From assembly GCF_024721975.1 (NCBI RefSeq), contig NZ_JANQBB010000008.1:218672-282671 (forward strand): DNA of 64,000 nucleotides, written 5' to 3'. Under the pieces are notes generated by a model. That model saw only the letters and a program-made list of their open reading frames with translations. It was not told the origin of the DNA and ran no database searches. The stretch comes from Paenibacillus endoradicis (GTDB taxonomy: Bacteria; Bacillota; Bacilli; Paenibacillales; Paenibacillaceae). The position numbers and the translations under genes are program-made. Below are positions 47,924 through 56,683 of this stretch, piece by piece (position 1 is the stretch's first letter; each line of letters starts with the position of its first letter).

Positions 47924-49702
47924 ATGATATGGGATGCATTCAAAAGAATGTCATTAAGAAATAAACTCATTTTAACTTCAATCTTGTGTATGATGGTCCC
48001 AACTATTATCATGCTTTATAATACGAGTTACTTCTCACAGAAAATCATTCAAGATCAAGCACTAGATAGAGCTAATCAATCACTTAGAATAGTTCAGAAT
48101 CAACTTCATAATTTAATGGAAGAAATGATTCAAGTAACAAATCAAGTTCAATTTAATGAAGATATGCAGAGCTTACTTCATCAACCATCAAGTACAATTA
48201 TTATGAGGGATGTAACGACTCAGCTTGAACGAGTTGCGAGCATTCGATCTGATATATATTTAACTTTATTAATGAAGGATGACAGATCTTTCTCAAATTA
48301 CTCCTTCTATGAGGCAAATCCAGATCAGTTTCGAGAGGAAGAATGGTTTGATAATGCTACACAATTACGCCCGTATGAAACATTATATCTAGGTGTACGA
48401 CCTAATTATATTAAATCAAAAATTGAGAGTGATCCCTATGTCATCATGACTGTGAGAGCGCTTACGGATTATAATGGGAAGCCTTTTGCGTATTTGATCG
48501 TGAGTCGGACGGAGAACACATTTAGTTCATTTATGGATCAGCTTTCTGAATCAACTTATCTGTTAGATGATAAACAGAAGATTATCGTTCAAGCTGATGA
48601 TGAATTAATAGGGAAATCCTTTGATCGATTAATAACAGAGGAAACTTCAGAATCTTCAGGAGTTGCATATGTAGATGGTCAGAATCAAATCTATGTATCG
48701 ATGCCATTAAAACTTGCTAATTGGAAATTAGTTAGTTTAGTACCTTATGAGCAATTTACTAATCGATTAGGATCTATATATAAGTCGGGAATTATGTTGC
48801 AAATGATTTTTATTGCTTTATTTTTGGCTATCCTTACGTACTTCCTCAATAGATTTACAAAGCCTATTAAAGCATTAAGTGTCGTGGCACTTAGAGTAGA
48901 AGCGGGAGATTTACATTATCGATCTAACGTGCGATCAGGCGATGAAGTGGGACGGTTAGGAAGAGCATTTGATAATATGCTAGATCGAATAACTGAGATG
49001 ATTGAACAAGTGAAAGGTGAACAAAAACTTAAGAGACAAGCAGAACTTGCTATGCTACAAGTTCAAATCAATCCCCATTTCTTATTGAATGTATTAAATT
49101 CAATAAGAATGAAGTTGCTACTCAAAGAAAACAATGAGGAAGCAGAATTAGTTGGCTCATTATCGAAGCTACTACGGGCTACTTTAACAAGTCAGCAGGA
49201 GTATGTGTCCTTACGAACAGAGATTGATGTAACCGTCCAATATATGGAACTGATGGGATTCTCCACGCGCTATCCAATCGAGACTATCGTTGATATATCC
49301 AATGAGCTATATGGACTAATTGTTCCACGATTCATTTTGCAGCCTATTGTTGAAAATTGTTATAAGTATGGCTTTGTACGAAAAGGCGGTAACATAGTTA
49401 TTACAGTTAAAATGGCAAATAATAATCTCACAATTACAATTGAAGATAATGGTAGGGGAATGAAACAAGATATTGTCGACAAGGTGAACAGTTCCTTAAA
49501 ACAAAATCGTTATCAGATTACGAACAATCAACGAACAGATGATGGGAATACGACTGGAATTGGACTTATTAATGTATTTAATCGATTAAAATTAATATAT
49601 GGAGAAAATTTACAAATGAAACTGAGTAGTATTGAACAGGAAGGGACGAAAGTCACTTTAGTTTTTCCTGCTGATGAATTGGAGGAGATACATCATGTTT
49701 AA
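47924..49702 (+). CDS. YesM-type sensor histidine kinase
   Basis: 592 aa from ATG 47924, eight bases after GGAGG; the longer frame begins upstream of that site. TM1 about 18-38, extracellular sensor about 39-285, TM2 about 290-312, HAMP, QINPHFLLNVLN with H385, and HATPase_c (PIVENCYKYGFV, EDNGRGM). It overlaps its regulator gene by 8 bp, so translation is coupled. Confidence 0.93.
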   Translation: MIWDAFKRMSLRNKLILTSILCMMVPTIIMLYNTSYFSQKIIQDQALDRANQSLRIVQNQLHNLMEEMIQVTNQVQFNEDMQSLLHQPSSTIIMRDVTTQLERVASIRSDIYLTLLMKDDRSFSNYSFYEANPDQFREEEWFDNATQLRPYETLYLGVRPNYIKSKIESDPYVIMTVRALTDYNGKPFAYLIVSRTENTFSSFMDQLSESTYLLDDKQKIIVQADDELIGKSFDRLITEETSESSGVAYVDGQNQIYVSMPLKLANWKLVSLVPYEQFTNRLGSIYKSGIMLQMIFIALFLAILTYFLNRFTKPIKALSVVALRVEAGDLHYRSNVRSGDEVGRLGRAFDNMLDRITEMIEQVKGEQKLKRQAELAMLQVQINPHFLLNVLNSIRMKLLLKENNEEAELVGSLSKLLRATLTSQQEYVSLRTEIDVTVQYMELMGFSTRYPIETIVDISNELYGLIVPRFILQPIVENCYKYGFVRKGGNIVITVKMANNNLTITIEDNGRGMKQDIVDKVNSSLKQNRYQITNNQRTDDGNTTGIGLINVFNRLKLIYGENLQMKLSSIEQEGTKVTLVFPADELEEIHHV

Positions 49703-51299
49703 AGCAATTATTGCTGACGATCAAATGCCAGTTCTAGATTATTTACAAGCGAAGTTACCATGGGAGCAATTAGAAATAGAGCTTTATTCAATATGTACTG
49801 ACGGAGAAGAAGCTTACGAAGCGTGTAAGCAAGGAAAACCTGATATTTTGATTACTGATATTGGTATGCCTATTATGAATGGTTTAGAGCTTATTGAGAA
49901 AGCAAAGGAATTGAATCCTGCATTAAAAACAATTATTCTATCATGTCATGAAGAATTTCATTTTGCACAACAGGCAGTTAAGTTAAATGTAAATGATTAT
50001 ATATTGAAAGAAACGATGAGAAGTGAACAACTCTCTGAAATATTGCAGAGCATGGTATCACAACTGAAGAAAGAAAGAGATTTGAAAAGCCAACAACAGC
50101 AAATGCAAAATGTAATAACAGAAGGTAATTCAACGTTGAAAACAATCTATCTAAAATCACTTATTGATTTGCCGATATGGAATGAAGAAGAATGGGTGAA
50201 TCGTGCTGAGAATTTTGGAATACAGTTACGAACAGGGCAGAGTTATTTACCAGTTCTTTGCGTGTTAGAACGTTTCGAAGAACTAGAATTACGATTTGGT
50301 GGTGCTAGACAATTGCAATTTGTTGTTGAGAATGCACTTCATGAGGCAATTAAGCTTGAGCATCATATCGTTATATCACTAAATGAAAAAACATATCTAC
50401 TTCTATACGCTTATTCTAATTCGATTAAAATGAATACTAAGGAATTAATCTCACAAGATATTATTCATGTTCAACAATCACTTCGTAACCATATGAAGAT
50501 GAAGACATCTTACTTTGTAGGAAATTCCTTTGATTCGATTATAGCTTTCAAAAAACATGCATCTGAAATTATTAATATCCATACTCAGCATTTTTATAGT
50601 GGGGAATTGAGTATTCAGAAATATAAGATACCAGATATCACTCATGCTGAACTATTTACGAAATATGCTGAAGCAGTGGATGATATAAGAAGTGCTATTC
50701 AATCTAATGAATTAGAGTTACTTGATCAAACATTACGTAAGTGGAACTCGCATCTCCATGAGCAAAAATATCCAATTGATATGATACGTGGTTGGGTATT
50801 GAAAATTGTAACAGATGTAGAGCTGAAATATTCCGTCATGCAGCATTTCTTAACGAATTTTAGTGTGGAACGAATCCAGAAGAAAATATATGCTATTGAT
50901 ACAATGGAATACTTATTTACTTGGCTACATCTTCACTTACTAGATAAGATGGAAGATTATCATCAAAGTAAACATTTGGTTATCCGAAAAGAGATTGCAG
51001 AGGCGCAACATTACATTATGAATCATCTAGGTGAAAAGATAAGCATGGATGAAATGGCAAAGCGTCTTCATCTTAATGCAACACATTTCAGTCGCATATT
51101 CAAAAAAGAAACAGGAGAAACGTTTGTAGAATATGTGAATAAGAGAAAGATGGAAAAAGCTAAAGAACTACTAGATCGTTCAAGTCAAAGTGTAGATCAA
51201 ATTGCGCAAGAGCTAGCTTATGATAACACTAGCTATTTCAATAAAGTATTCCGATCTTACTCGGGAATGTCCGCTAATGAATACCGAAAAAGAATTTGA
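49695..51299 (+). CDS. YesN-type response regulator with AraC domain
   Basis: 534 aa from ATG 49695 with GGAGGAGA upstream, inside the end of the kinase gene. Receiver D55 in LITDIGMP, K in DYILKE; a long middle region; C-terminal AraC domain (about 435-530) with LNATHFSRIFKKETG and IAQELAYDNTSYFNKVFRSY. It is a full-length paralogue useful for judging the interrupted gene at 18429-20048. Confidence 0.93.
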   Translation: MFKAIIADDQMPVLDYLQAKLPWEQLEIELYSICTDGEEAYEACKQGKPDILITDIGMPIMNGLELIEKAKELNPALKTIILSCHEEFHFAQQAVKLNVNDYILKETMRSEQLSEILQSMVSQLKKERDLKSQQQQMQNVITEGNSTLKTIYLKSLIDLPIWNEEEWVNRAENFGIQLRTGQSYLPVLCVLERFEELELRFGGARQLQFVVENALHEAIKLEHHIVISLNEKTYLLLYAYSNSIKMNTKELISQDIIHVQQSLRNHMKMKTSYFVGNSFDSIIAFKKHASEIINIHTQHFYSGELSIQKYKIPDITHAELFTKYAEAVDDIRSAIQSNELELLDQTLRKWNSHLHEQKYPIDMIRGWVLKIVTDVELKYSVMQHFLTNFSVERIQKKIYAIDTMEYLFTWLHLHLLDKMEDYHQSKHLVIRKEIAEAQHYIMNHLGEKISMDEMAKRLHLNATHFSRIFKKETGETFVEYVNKRKMEKAKELLDRSSQSVDQIAQELAYDNTSYFNKVFRSYSGMSANEYRKRI

Positions 51300-51319
51300 G
51301 TCAATGTAACAGTATTAGT

Positions 51320-51390
51320 CTCAATAAAGATATGCAATCATAAAATTCGTTCTGGAAACATATGCAGCAGATGAAAAAGCTAAAATGGAC
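51320..51390 (+). pseudogene. probable relic of a globin-coupled sensor gene
   Basis: Conceptual translation gives LNKDMQ, then after a shift FVLETYAADEKAKMD, closely matching the receptor at 43329 ([21 protein letters not shown]). About 70 bp are recognisable, between the regulator stop and its terminator. Too short to be certain; chance similarity or convergent use cannot be fully excluded. Confidence 0.5.
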
Positions 51391-51410
51391 AGAGGGATTG
51401 TTGCATAACA

Positions 51411-51447
51411 AAAAGGAAGTTCCAAAATCAAAAGGAACTTCCTTTTC
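51411..51447 (+). terminator. terminator after the kinase/regulator operon
   Basis: AAAAGGAAGTTCC (51411-51423) pairs with GGAACTTCCTTTT (51434-51446). Confidence 0.8.
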
Positions 51448-51481
51448 TATTTATATGTATCGCATTTATGCTTATAGTAGT

Positions 51482-51853
51482 CTATAATTTCAACAGATGA
51501 TTGTTTTCTAATAGATGATATCGTTGATTAATAGCGTTTTGGTTCAAACGAAGGTCATCAATATATGCTGAGATTCGCAATTGTAACTTTTGAACAATTT
51601 CTATTTGCATATCATTAATGCGGTCTTCTATGCAAAAAGCTGAACAAGTAAGAAAACCATTAGTATAGGACTTCGATTCATCAATAATTGTATGTAATTT
51701 TTCTTTATAGATTCGCTTTACAGCGCCGTTTTCAGGTTTGATCTCGTAATAACGATTAGTCTCGATAAGCAATTTCCAAAGGCTAATTTTGATATCAAAC
51801 TCGCCTTCTCTTATTTCCCCTGTTACTTTAACTAAGTTTTTGTGACTATTCAT
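51482..51853 (-). CDS. small hypothetical protein
   Basis: 123 aa, not recognised. Alpha/beta composition, several charged and aromatic residues, two Cys (CSAFC), no signal peptide or membrane segment. AGGAGG lies 14 bases before the ATG, rather far. It could be a cytosolic accessory protein; no function can be inferred from its neighbours. Confidence 0.5.
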   Translation of the reverse strand: MNSHKNLVKVTGEIREGEFDIKISLWKLLIETNRYYEIKPENGAVKRIYKEKLHTIIDESKSYTNGFLTCSAFCIEDRINDMQIEIVQKLQLRISAYIDDLRLNQNAINQRYHLLENNHLLKL

Positions 51854-52039
51854 GATGCTTATTTGATCCTCCTGAAAACTCGTACTTTTGATGAATAATA
51901 CGATGTTTAAAATATTACTTATATTCTTATATGTGGGAATTATAGCATATAAATAATTCGTTTCCCACTGGAATTTGTCATAAACTTATTCAATACACCG
52001 ACAAAATGAAAGCACACTACAGATCATTAAGAGATTGGA

Positions 52040-52468
52040 ATGATGAGAATGAAATTTCTACATTTGGGTAAATATTACGCCATGGATGAGCTAATAGATA
52101 CTAAAGATTTGAAAGAGGAACAGCTTAACATTAATCTTAAAAAATTCTATTTTGCAAGCTGTAAGCAGATTGTTACAGAGCGAATAAAAATATATGAACA
52201 GCAGTTAAAAGTGAAAGCTAAAAGTGTTCAGATTGTAGAATCGAAAACCAAATGGGGCAGTTGCAGCTCAGATAAGAAATTAACATTCAATTATCGTTTG
52301 GCAATGGCACCAATTGAGGTGATCGATTATGTTATAATCCATGAACTGTGCCATCTTACTCATATGAATCATGACCGCTCATTTTGGAGACGGGTAGGAA
52401 GCATTATGCGTGATTACAAAGAGAAAGAGCAGTTTCTGGCGCAATATGGTCATCATATGACGTTTTAA
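52040..52468 (+). CDS. YgjP/DUF45-type zinc metallopeptidase, N-terminally truncated
   Basis: 142 aa. The family core is intact: KTKWGSCSSDKKLTFNYRLAMAP, then VIIHELCHLTHMNHDRSFW with HExxH (H101-H105) and a third ligand near H111. Family members are usually about 230 aa; here roughly the first 80 residues are missing, and the protein begins near the FLHLGKYY motif. I see no matching upstream coding sequence, and the ribosome site (GATTGGA) is weak. Probably a 5'-deleted remnant, although the catalytic part could still be made. It converges with the lipL-like gene with only 4 bp between stops. Confidence 0.7.
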   Translation: MMRMKFLHLGKYYAMDELIDTKDLKEEQLNINLKKFYFASCKQIVTERIKIYEQQLKVKAKSVQIVESKTKWGSCSSDKKLTFNYRLAMAPIEVIDYVIIHELCHLTHMNHDRSFWRRVGSIMRDYKEKEQFLAQYGHHMTF

Positions 52469-52472
52469 CGAT

Positions 52473-53330
52473 CTAACTCACACTATATCTTTTACGTAAC
52501 TTCTCAGCTACTGCTCGAATCGTCTCTGGATAAGGAAGCATAGTTGGAGAATATACTTGCTTATCTCTATTCAAGCTCATTGAAGCAGTCAAATTTACTT
52601 GAGTAAGTGTACGTTTAATTGCATCGATGAAAATGCGGTTAGCATCTTTACCTAAATGAGCAAGTTCTTCAAGGCTACCGGTACTCTCATCAGTTACGTG
52701 AGGATAATTATCTAATGAAGAGTCAAAAGCAGCCAAATCATAAAAATGCCTTACTAATTGTGTGCGCGCTGATCCACATCCACTAGTAATAACAAATGCT
52801 TGCACGCTGTATGCATGTAATTGTCGTCGTTGTGCTATGCCGCAAAATTTACGTCCGTTGATACTTAAATCATAATCACCGGGGCAAAATGCACCTTGAA
52901 TTTCACCTTTATCTACAGATAGCCCGGTAAAGGATAACGCTTCACAAATAAGCTCGTACATTTTTTCAAAGTCTTGGTGAAAATGAGTATTAGTTGATGT
53001 AGCTTTCGGGAAGATGAGAGAAAGATTAATCGTTCCAAGATCGAGTGGCACTGCAGCCCCACCTGAATTACGAATGACAGGAATATAATCTTTCGACTCA
53101 AGCCACTCCATTGCACTTGTGACATCTGGTAAACGACTGTCACGTTGTCCTAATATAAAAGCATTAGGGTGCCTCCATAGATGGCAAAAGCTTGCTCCAC
53201 TAACATGAGCTTGTTTGCATAAAAGTTCATCTAGTGCAAAAGAATATAGTGGATCGGCTTCTGTTAACTCTTCAGTACGATCGATAATTTGTATGGAATT
53301 GGCCCAGGTCAAAGTTTGTTCATTAAGCAT
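52473..53330 (-). CDS. lipL: octanoyl-[GcvH]:protein N-octanoyltransferase (LipL-like)
   Basis: Lipoate-assembly amidotransferase moving octanoyl groups from GcvH to E2 domains; 285 aa, biotin/lipoate ligase fold. Motifs: RNSGGAAVPLDLG, and GAFCPGDYDLSINGRKFCG with C149, one residue from the reported catalytic Cys150 of B. subtilis LipL. AAAGGGG lies seven bases before the ATG. A lipoate-protein ligase is the alternative, but the Cys motif favours LipL. Confidence 0.85.
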   Translation of the reverse strand: MLNEQTLTWANSIQIIDRTEELTEADPLYSFALDELLCKQAHVSGASFCHLWRHPNAFILGQRDSRLPDVTSAMEWLESKDYIPVIRNSGGAAVPLDLGTINLSLIFPKATSTNTHFHQDFEKMYELICEALSFTGLSVDKGEIQGAFCPGDYDLSINGRKFCGIAQRRQLHAYSVQAFVITSGCGSARTQLVRHFYDLAAFDSSLDNYPHVTDESTGSLEELAHLGKDANRIFIDAIKRTLTQVNLTASMSLNRDKQVYSPTMLPYPETIRAVAEKLRKRYSVS

Positions 53331-53475
53331 GTCATAACCCCTTTGTTAGGTTTGCAAGTTACTTCATAATTATAAATCAATCCAACAATAAAATCTTATT
53401 TAATTGTTGGATTGATACCATTGGAAATGAGATTTAAGTATTGCTGTAGTAAAAATATGAATTTTATTCTAACAA

Positions 53476-53508
53476 AAAGGGTCTGACTCAATTTGAGTCA
53501 GACCCTTT
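53476..53508 (-). terminator. terminator of the MATE gene
   Basis: AAAGGGTCTGACTCA (53476-53490) pairs with 53494-53508; on the minus strand a TTTTTG tail follows. Confidence 0.85.
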
Positions 53509-53522
53509 CAATTTAATTTATA

Positions 53523-54908
53523 CTAATGTTCTGAGGGCTTAACAAGTGCATGTTTTTCCCATTTTCTACTTTTCCATCTCATTGACATAATAACGGCCCT
53601 TGCCCATTCATCGGCAGCTATCGCTAGCCAAATACCTGCAAGACCTAGATCAAGATGGAACACAAACCAATAACCGAGAGGTAAGCTCATGCCGACCATC
53701 GTAAACATGCCGACCCAAAGTGGAAACTTGGCATCACCAGATGCTCTTAATGAATTTATTAATATAATATTAATCGTTCTTCCTGTTTCTAGCACGACAC
53801 TAAGCAGTAATACATTAGCACCAAGTTTAATGATATCCTGATTTTCTGTGAACATAGACATTAACGGGAATCGGAATACCATGACGACTACAACCATAAC
53901 TAATGTAGCGATACTTGCATAGACGACACTTTTCCATACCCTTCTGTAAGCATCATCTTGGCGTCCTGCTCCGATAAATCGACCGATAATAATGGAAGTA
54001 CCGGTTCCAATGGCGAATGCAAATAAGTAGATAAACATAGAAATGTTACCTGCATATTGTTTTGCTGCCATTGATGCTTCGCCTAAGTGAGTAACATAAT
54101 AAAGGAAAACAATTTGACAAGATTGATACATAACCTGCTCAAGAGCAGAAGGTATACCGATACTTAATATTTTGGAAATATAGGCTTTTGATAATGAGAA
54201 ATAATGATTGAATTCAATTCGTACTTCCATAACACGGTACAGTAACCAGAAGAATACGATAATAGCTAATCCACGACTTAATACGGAAGATATAGCTGCG
54301 CCTTGTACTCCAAGTTCAGGCATGCCGAAATGTCCGAATATTAATGCGTAGTTGGCAATAATATGAACAATATTCATTCCAAGTGATACGTACATTGCTT
54401 GCTTCGTATAGCCATGTACACGAATAATAGCGGCAAGAGAGTTAATAATTGCTTGCAGGAAAATACCGCCACCGACAATATTAAGATATTTCTGGGCATT
54501 GTCGAGTATTTCACCCTGTAGGTTTAGGGTCGTTAGCAAATGTTGTCCCATCGTTATAAATCCGATACTAATGATTAGACCGACGATCAGATTAAGTGTA
54601 ACGGCAAGAGCTGAAATTCTTGAAGCTTCCAAAAATCTACGTGATCCAATATATTGAGCAATGACGATTGAAGCTCCGTTACCGATAACTTCGAGAATGA
54701 GAATCGCAATATGAAGAAATTGGTTTGCTGCTCCTACTCCAGATACTGCGTTATCTGATATTTCACTGAGCATTAGAGTATCTACAATACCCATCAGCAT
54801 AAATAGGAAAATTTCTAGAAAAATTGGCCATGTCAAGTAAAATAGATTGAACTCTTTATTGTTCTTATCTTTTTTTACATTTATTGGCTTGGTGTTGTCT
54901 GTTGTCAT
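53523..54908 (-). CDS. MATE-family efflux transporter
   Basis: Cation-driven multidrug/toxin exporter, 461 aa from ATG 54908 (GAGG six bases upstream). Twelve hydrophobic segments in two repeats; each half begins with a typical stretch (GVGAANQFLH and AAKQYAGNIS), and the LPLGYWFVF region is near the C-terminus. Monocistronic with its own terminator. Substrate unknown. Confidence 0.9.
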   Translation of the reverse strand: MTTDNTKPINVKKDKNNKEFNLFYLTWPIFLEIFLFMLMGIVDTLMLSEISDNAVSGVGAANQFLHIAILILEVIGNGASIVIAQYIGSRRFLEASRISALAVTLNLIVGLIISIGFITMGQHLLTTLNLQGEILDNAQKYLNIVGGGIFLQAIINSLAAIIRVHGYTKQAMYVSLGMNIVHIIANYALIFGHFGMPELGVQGAAISSVLSRGLAIIVFFWLLYRVMEVRIEFNHYFSLSKAYISKILSIGIPSALEQVMYQSCQIVFLYYVTHLGEASMAAKQYAGNISMFIYLFAFAIGTGTSIIIGRFIGAGRQDDAYRRVWKSVVYASIATLVMVVVVMVFRFPLMSMFTENQDIIKLGANVLLLSVVLETGRTINIILINSLRASGDAKFPLWVGMFTMVGMSLPLGYWFVFHLDLGLAGIWLAIAADEWARAVIMSMRWKSRKWEKHALVKPSEH

Positions 54909-55055
54909 AGATAACCTCGTTTCCTTCTGCAATCAATAAGCCAAGAGGTATCGTAGCATATTTAAGTATCTATTTCATCAATAAATGATAGATTAATAGA
55001 AAAAAAATAATGTTTATATTATTAATAGCAATTGAGTAGATAAATGGAACAAATT

Positions 55056-55079
55056 ACGATAAGAATGAACGGTTATCGT
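55056..55079. promoter_or_regulatory. inverted repeat upstream of the SLH protein gene
   Basis: ACGATAA (55056-55062) and TTATCGT (55073-55079) form a perfect inverted repeat with a 10-bp spacer in the 301-bp divergent gap. Candidate operator; nothing else recognised in the gap. Confidence 0.35.
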
Positions 55080-55209
55080 TAGTTTCATTACTTATAAATG
55101 ATGAACTAATAAAAAGGAAATTTCGTATAAATATTGAAGTTATATTAAACGAGGAAAAGATATGAAATTATGTGATTTAATAGAGAAGTTGTACGTGGAG
55201 GCTGATGAA

Positions 55210-56598
55210 TTGGAAAAGAAGATGTTCAATAAAATATTTACTCTAATGCTAGTGTTCATTATTGTTACTGGTGTTATGCCAAGCTTAGGGATGGGAGAGA
55301 GTGATGTATACGCAGCTAGTCCAGAACCAACGATCATGAGTCAAACAAGCAATATGATGGTAGGTGCGGGAAGTAATGCCACATTCTCATTAACGACCTC
55401 GAATACGAATGATAACGGACAATCGGTATTAACGATAGCTTTCGACCAAAAGAAAATAGAAGAGTATTATGCAACATTAGAAAATGACTCAGTTATCACT
55501 ATTTCTGTAGCTAATGAGTCAGATGTTTATAATGTTGAACTGAATGGTCAGATTGTGAAAGATTTGAAAAATAAGCGAATCGTACTTGAGTTCATTACAG
55601 AAGATGGAATATACACACTACCCCTTGAAGAGATTGACATTGATGCTATCGCTCAACAGATTGGAAAATCAATCACTTTATCAAATATCAAGCTGCAAAT
55701 CGAGATCGCAAATCTGACAGCAGATGAGTTGAATAATGTTGAACAAGCAGCGACAGAAGGTGGATTTACGCTTGTTACAGCACCAATCCATTTCACAGTT
55801 AGAGCTACTCATGGTAATAGAACGATTGATATCACAACATTTAATGATTATGTAGAACGTGCGATTGCACTTCCTTCTGGAGTGAATGCCAACTACGCTA
55901 CGACAGCTGTTGTTATTGACCCAAGCAGGAAAGTTTATCACGTACCGACAAAGGTAGAATTAATTAACGGTAAGTATTACGCAGTTATTAATAGTGTAAC
56001 GAATAGCATGTACGCTGTAATAAGCAATCAACTACTATTTGAAGATATGAGCAACCATTGGGCGAAAAATGCAGTTAATAATCTAGGATCTCGCTTGGTC
56101 ATCGACGGAATAGGCAACAGCATGTTCAATCCAGACCAAGATATTACACGAGGTGAATTTGCAGCTATCATGGTTCGAGGTTTAGGATTGAAATTAGATG
56201 ATAGCATTAGCGCCTTTTCGGATGTAACAGAGTCGGACTGGTATAACAGTGCTATTCAAACAGCACTTATTCATCAATTAATTACTGGATTTAATGATGC
56301 AAGTTTCAGGCCGAACACTAAAATTACGCGTGAAGAAGCAATGGTCATTACTGCAAGAGCAATGAAGATCACGAATTTGAAAGAAAAACTTAACGAACAA
56401 CCAGCGGATACGTCACTTGGGCAGTTTTTAGATGCAGACGAAGTTTCTACTTGGGCAGTAAGTAGTATTGTTGATAGCATTCAGGCTGGTATTGTTTCAG
56501 GAAGAACCACTACGAAACTTGCTCCTAAAGGAAACATGACGCGAGCAGAAGTTGCAACGATTATAGAACGTCTATTGCAAAAGTCTGACCTAATCTAA
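55210..56598 (+). CDS. SLH-domain surface protein
   Basis: 462 aa from TTG 55210, chosen because GGAGG lies exactly eight bases upstream and it puts a normal signal peptide (LMLVFIIVTGVMPSL) at the N-terminus; a frame from ATG 55162 would add 16 odd residues. Residues about 35-280 form a secreted region of unknown fold, followed by three SLH domains (FEDMSNHWAKNAV, FSDVTESDWYNSAI, and the last starting FLDADEVSTWAV) for cell-wall attachment. Function unknown. Confidence 0.85.
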   Translation: MEKKMFNKIFTLMLVFIIVTGVMPSLGMGESDVYAASPEPTIMSQTSNMMVGAGSNATFSLTTSNTNDNGQSVLTIAFDQKKIEEYYATLENDSVITISVANESDVYNVELNGQIVKDLKNKRIVLEFITEDGIYTLPLEEIDIDAIAQQIGKSITLSNIKLQIEIANLTADELNNVEQAATEGGFTLVTAPIHFTVRATHGNRTIDITTFNDYVERAIALPSGVNANYATTAVVIDPSRKVYHVPTKVELINGKYYAVINSVTNSMYAVISNQLLFEDMSNHWAKNAVNNLGSRLVIDGIGNSMFNPDQDITRGEFAAIMVRGLGLKLDDSISAFSDVTESDWYNSAIQTALIHQLITGFNDASFRPNTKITREEAMVITARAMKITNLKEKLNEQPADTSLGQFLDADEVSTWAVSSIVDSIQAGIVSGRTTTKLAPKGNMTRAEVATIIERLLQKSDLI

Positions 56599-56630
56599 CA
56601 CACATAGTAAGTTGCATAATAGCTCAAAAT

Positions 56631-56672
56631 AAAAGGAATGAGCTCTAAGTTGATCAAAGCTCATTCCTTTTT
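56631..56672. terminator. bidirectional terminator between SLH and dihydroxyacetone kinase genes
   Basis: AAAAGGAATGAGCT (56631-56644) pairs with AGCTCATTCCTTTT (56658-56671), with T-runs on both strands. Confidence 0.85.
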
Positions 56673-56683
56673 GTGTTGTTAAT

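Noticed and set aside
55162..55209. ATG 55162 as the start of the SLH protein
   Set aside because: It would place 16 charged residues before the signal peptide, while TTG 55210 has a perfectly spaced GGAGG.
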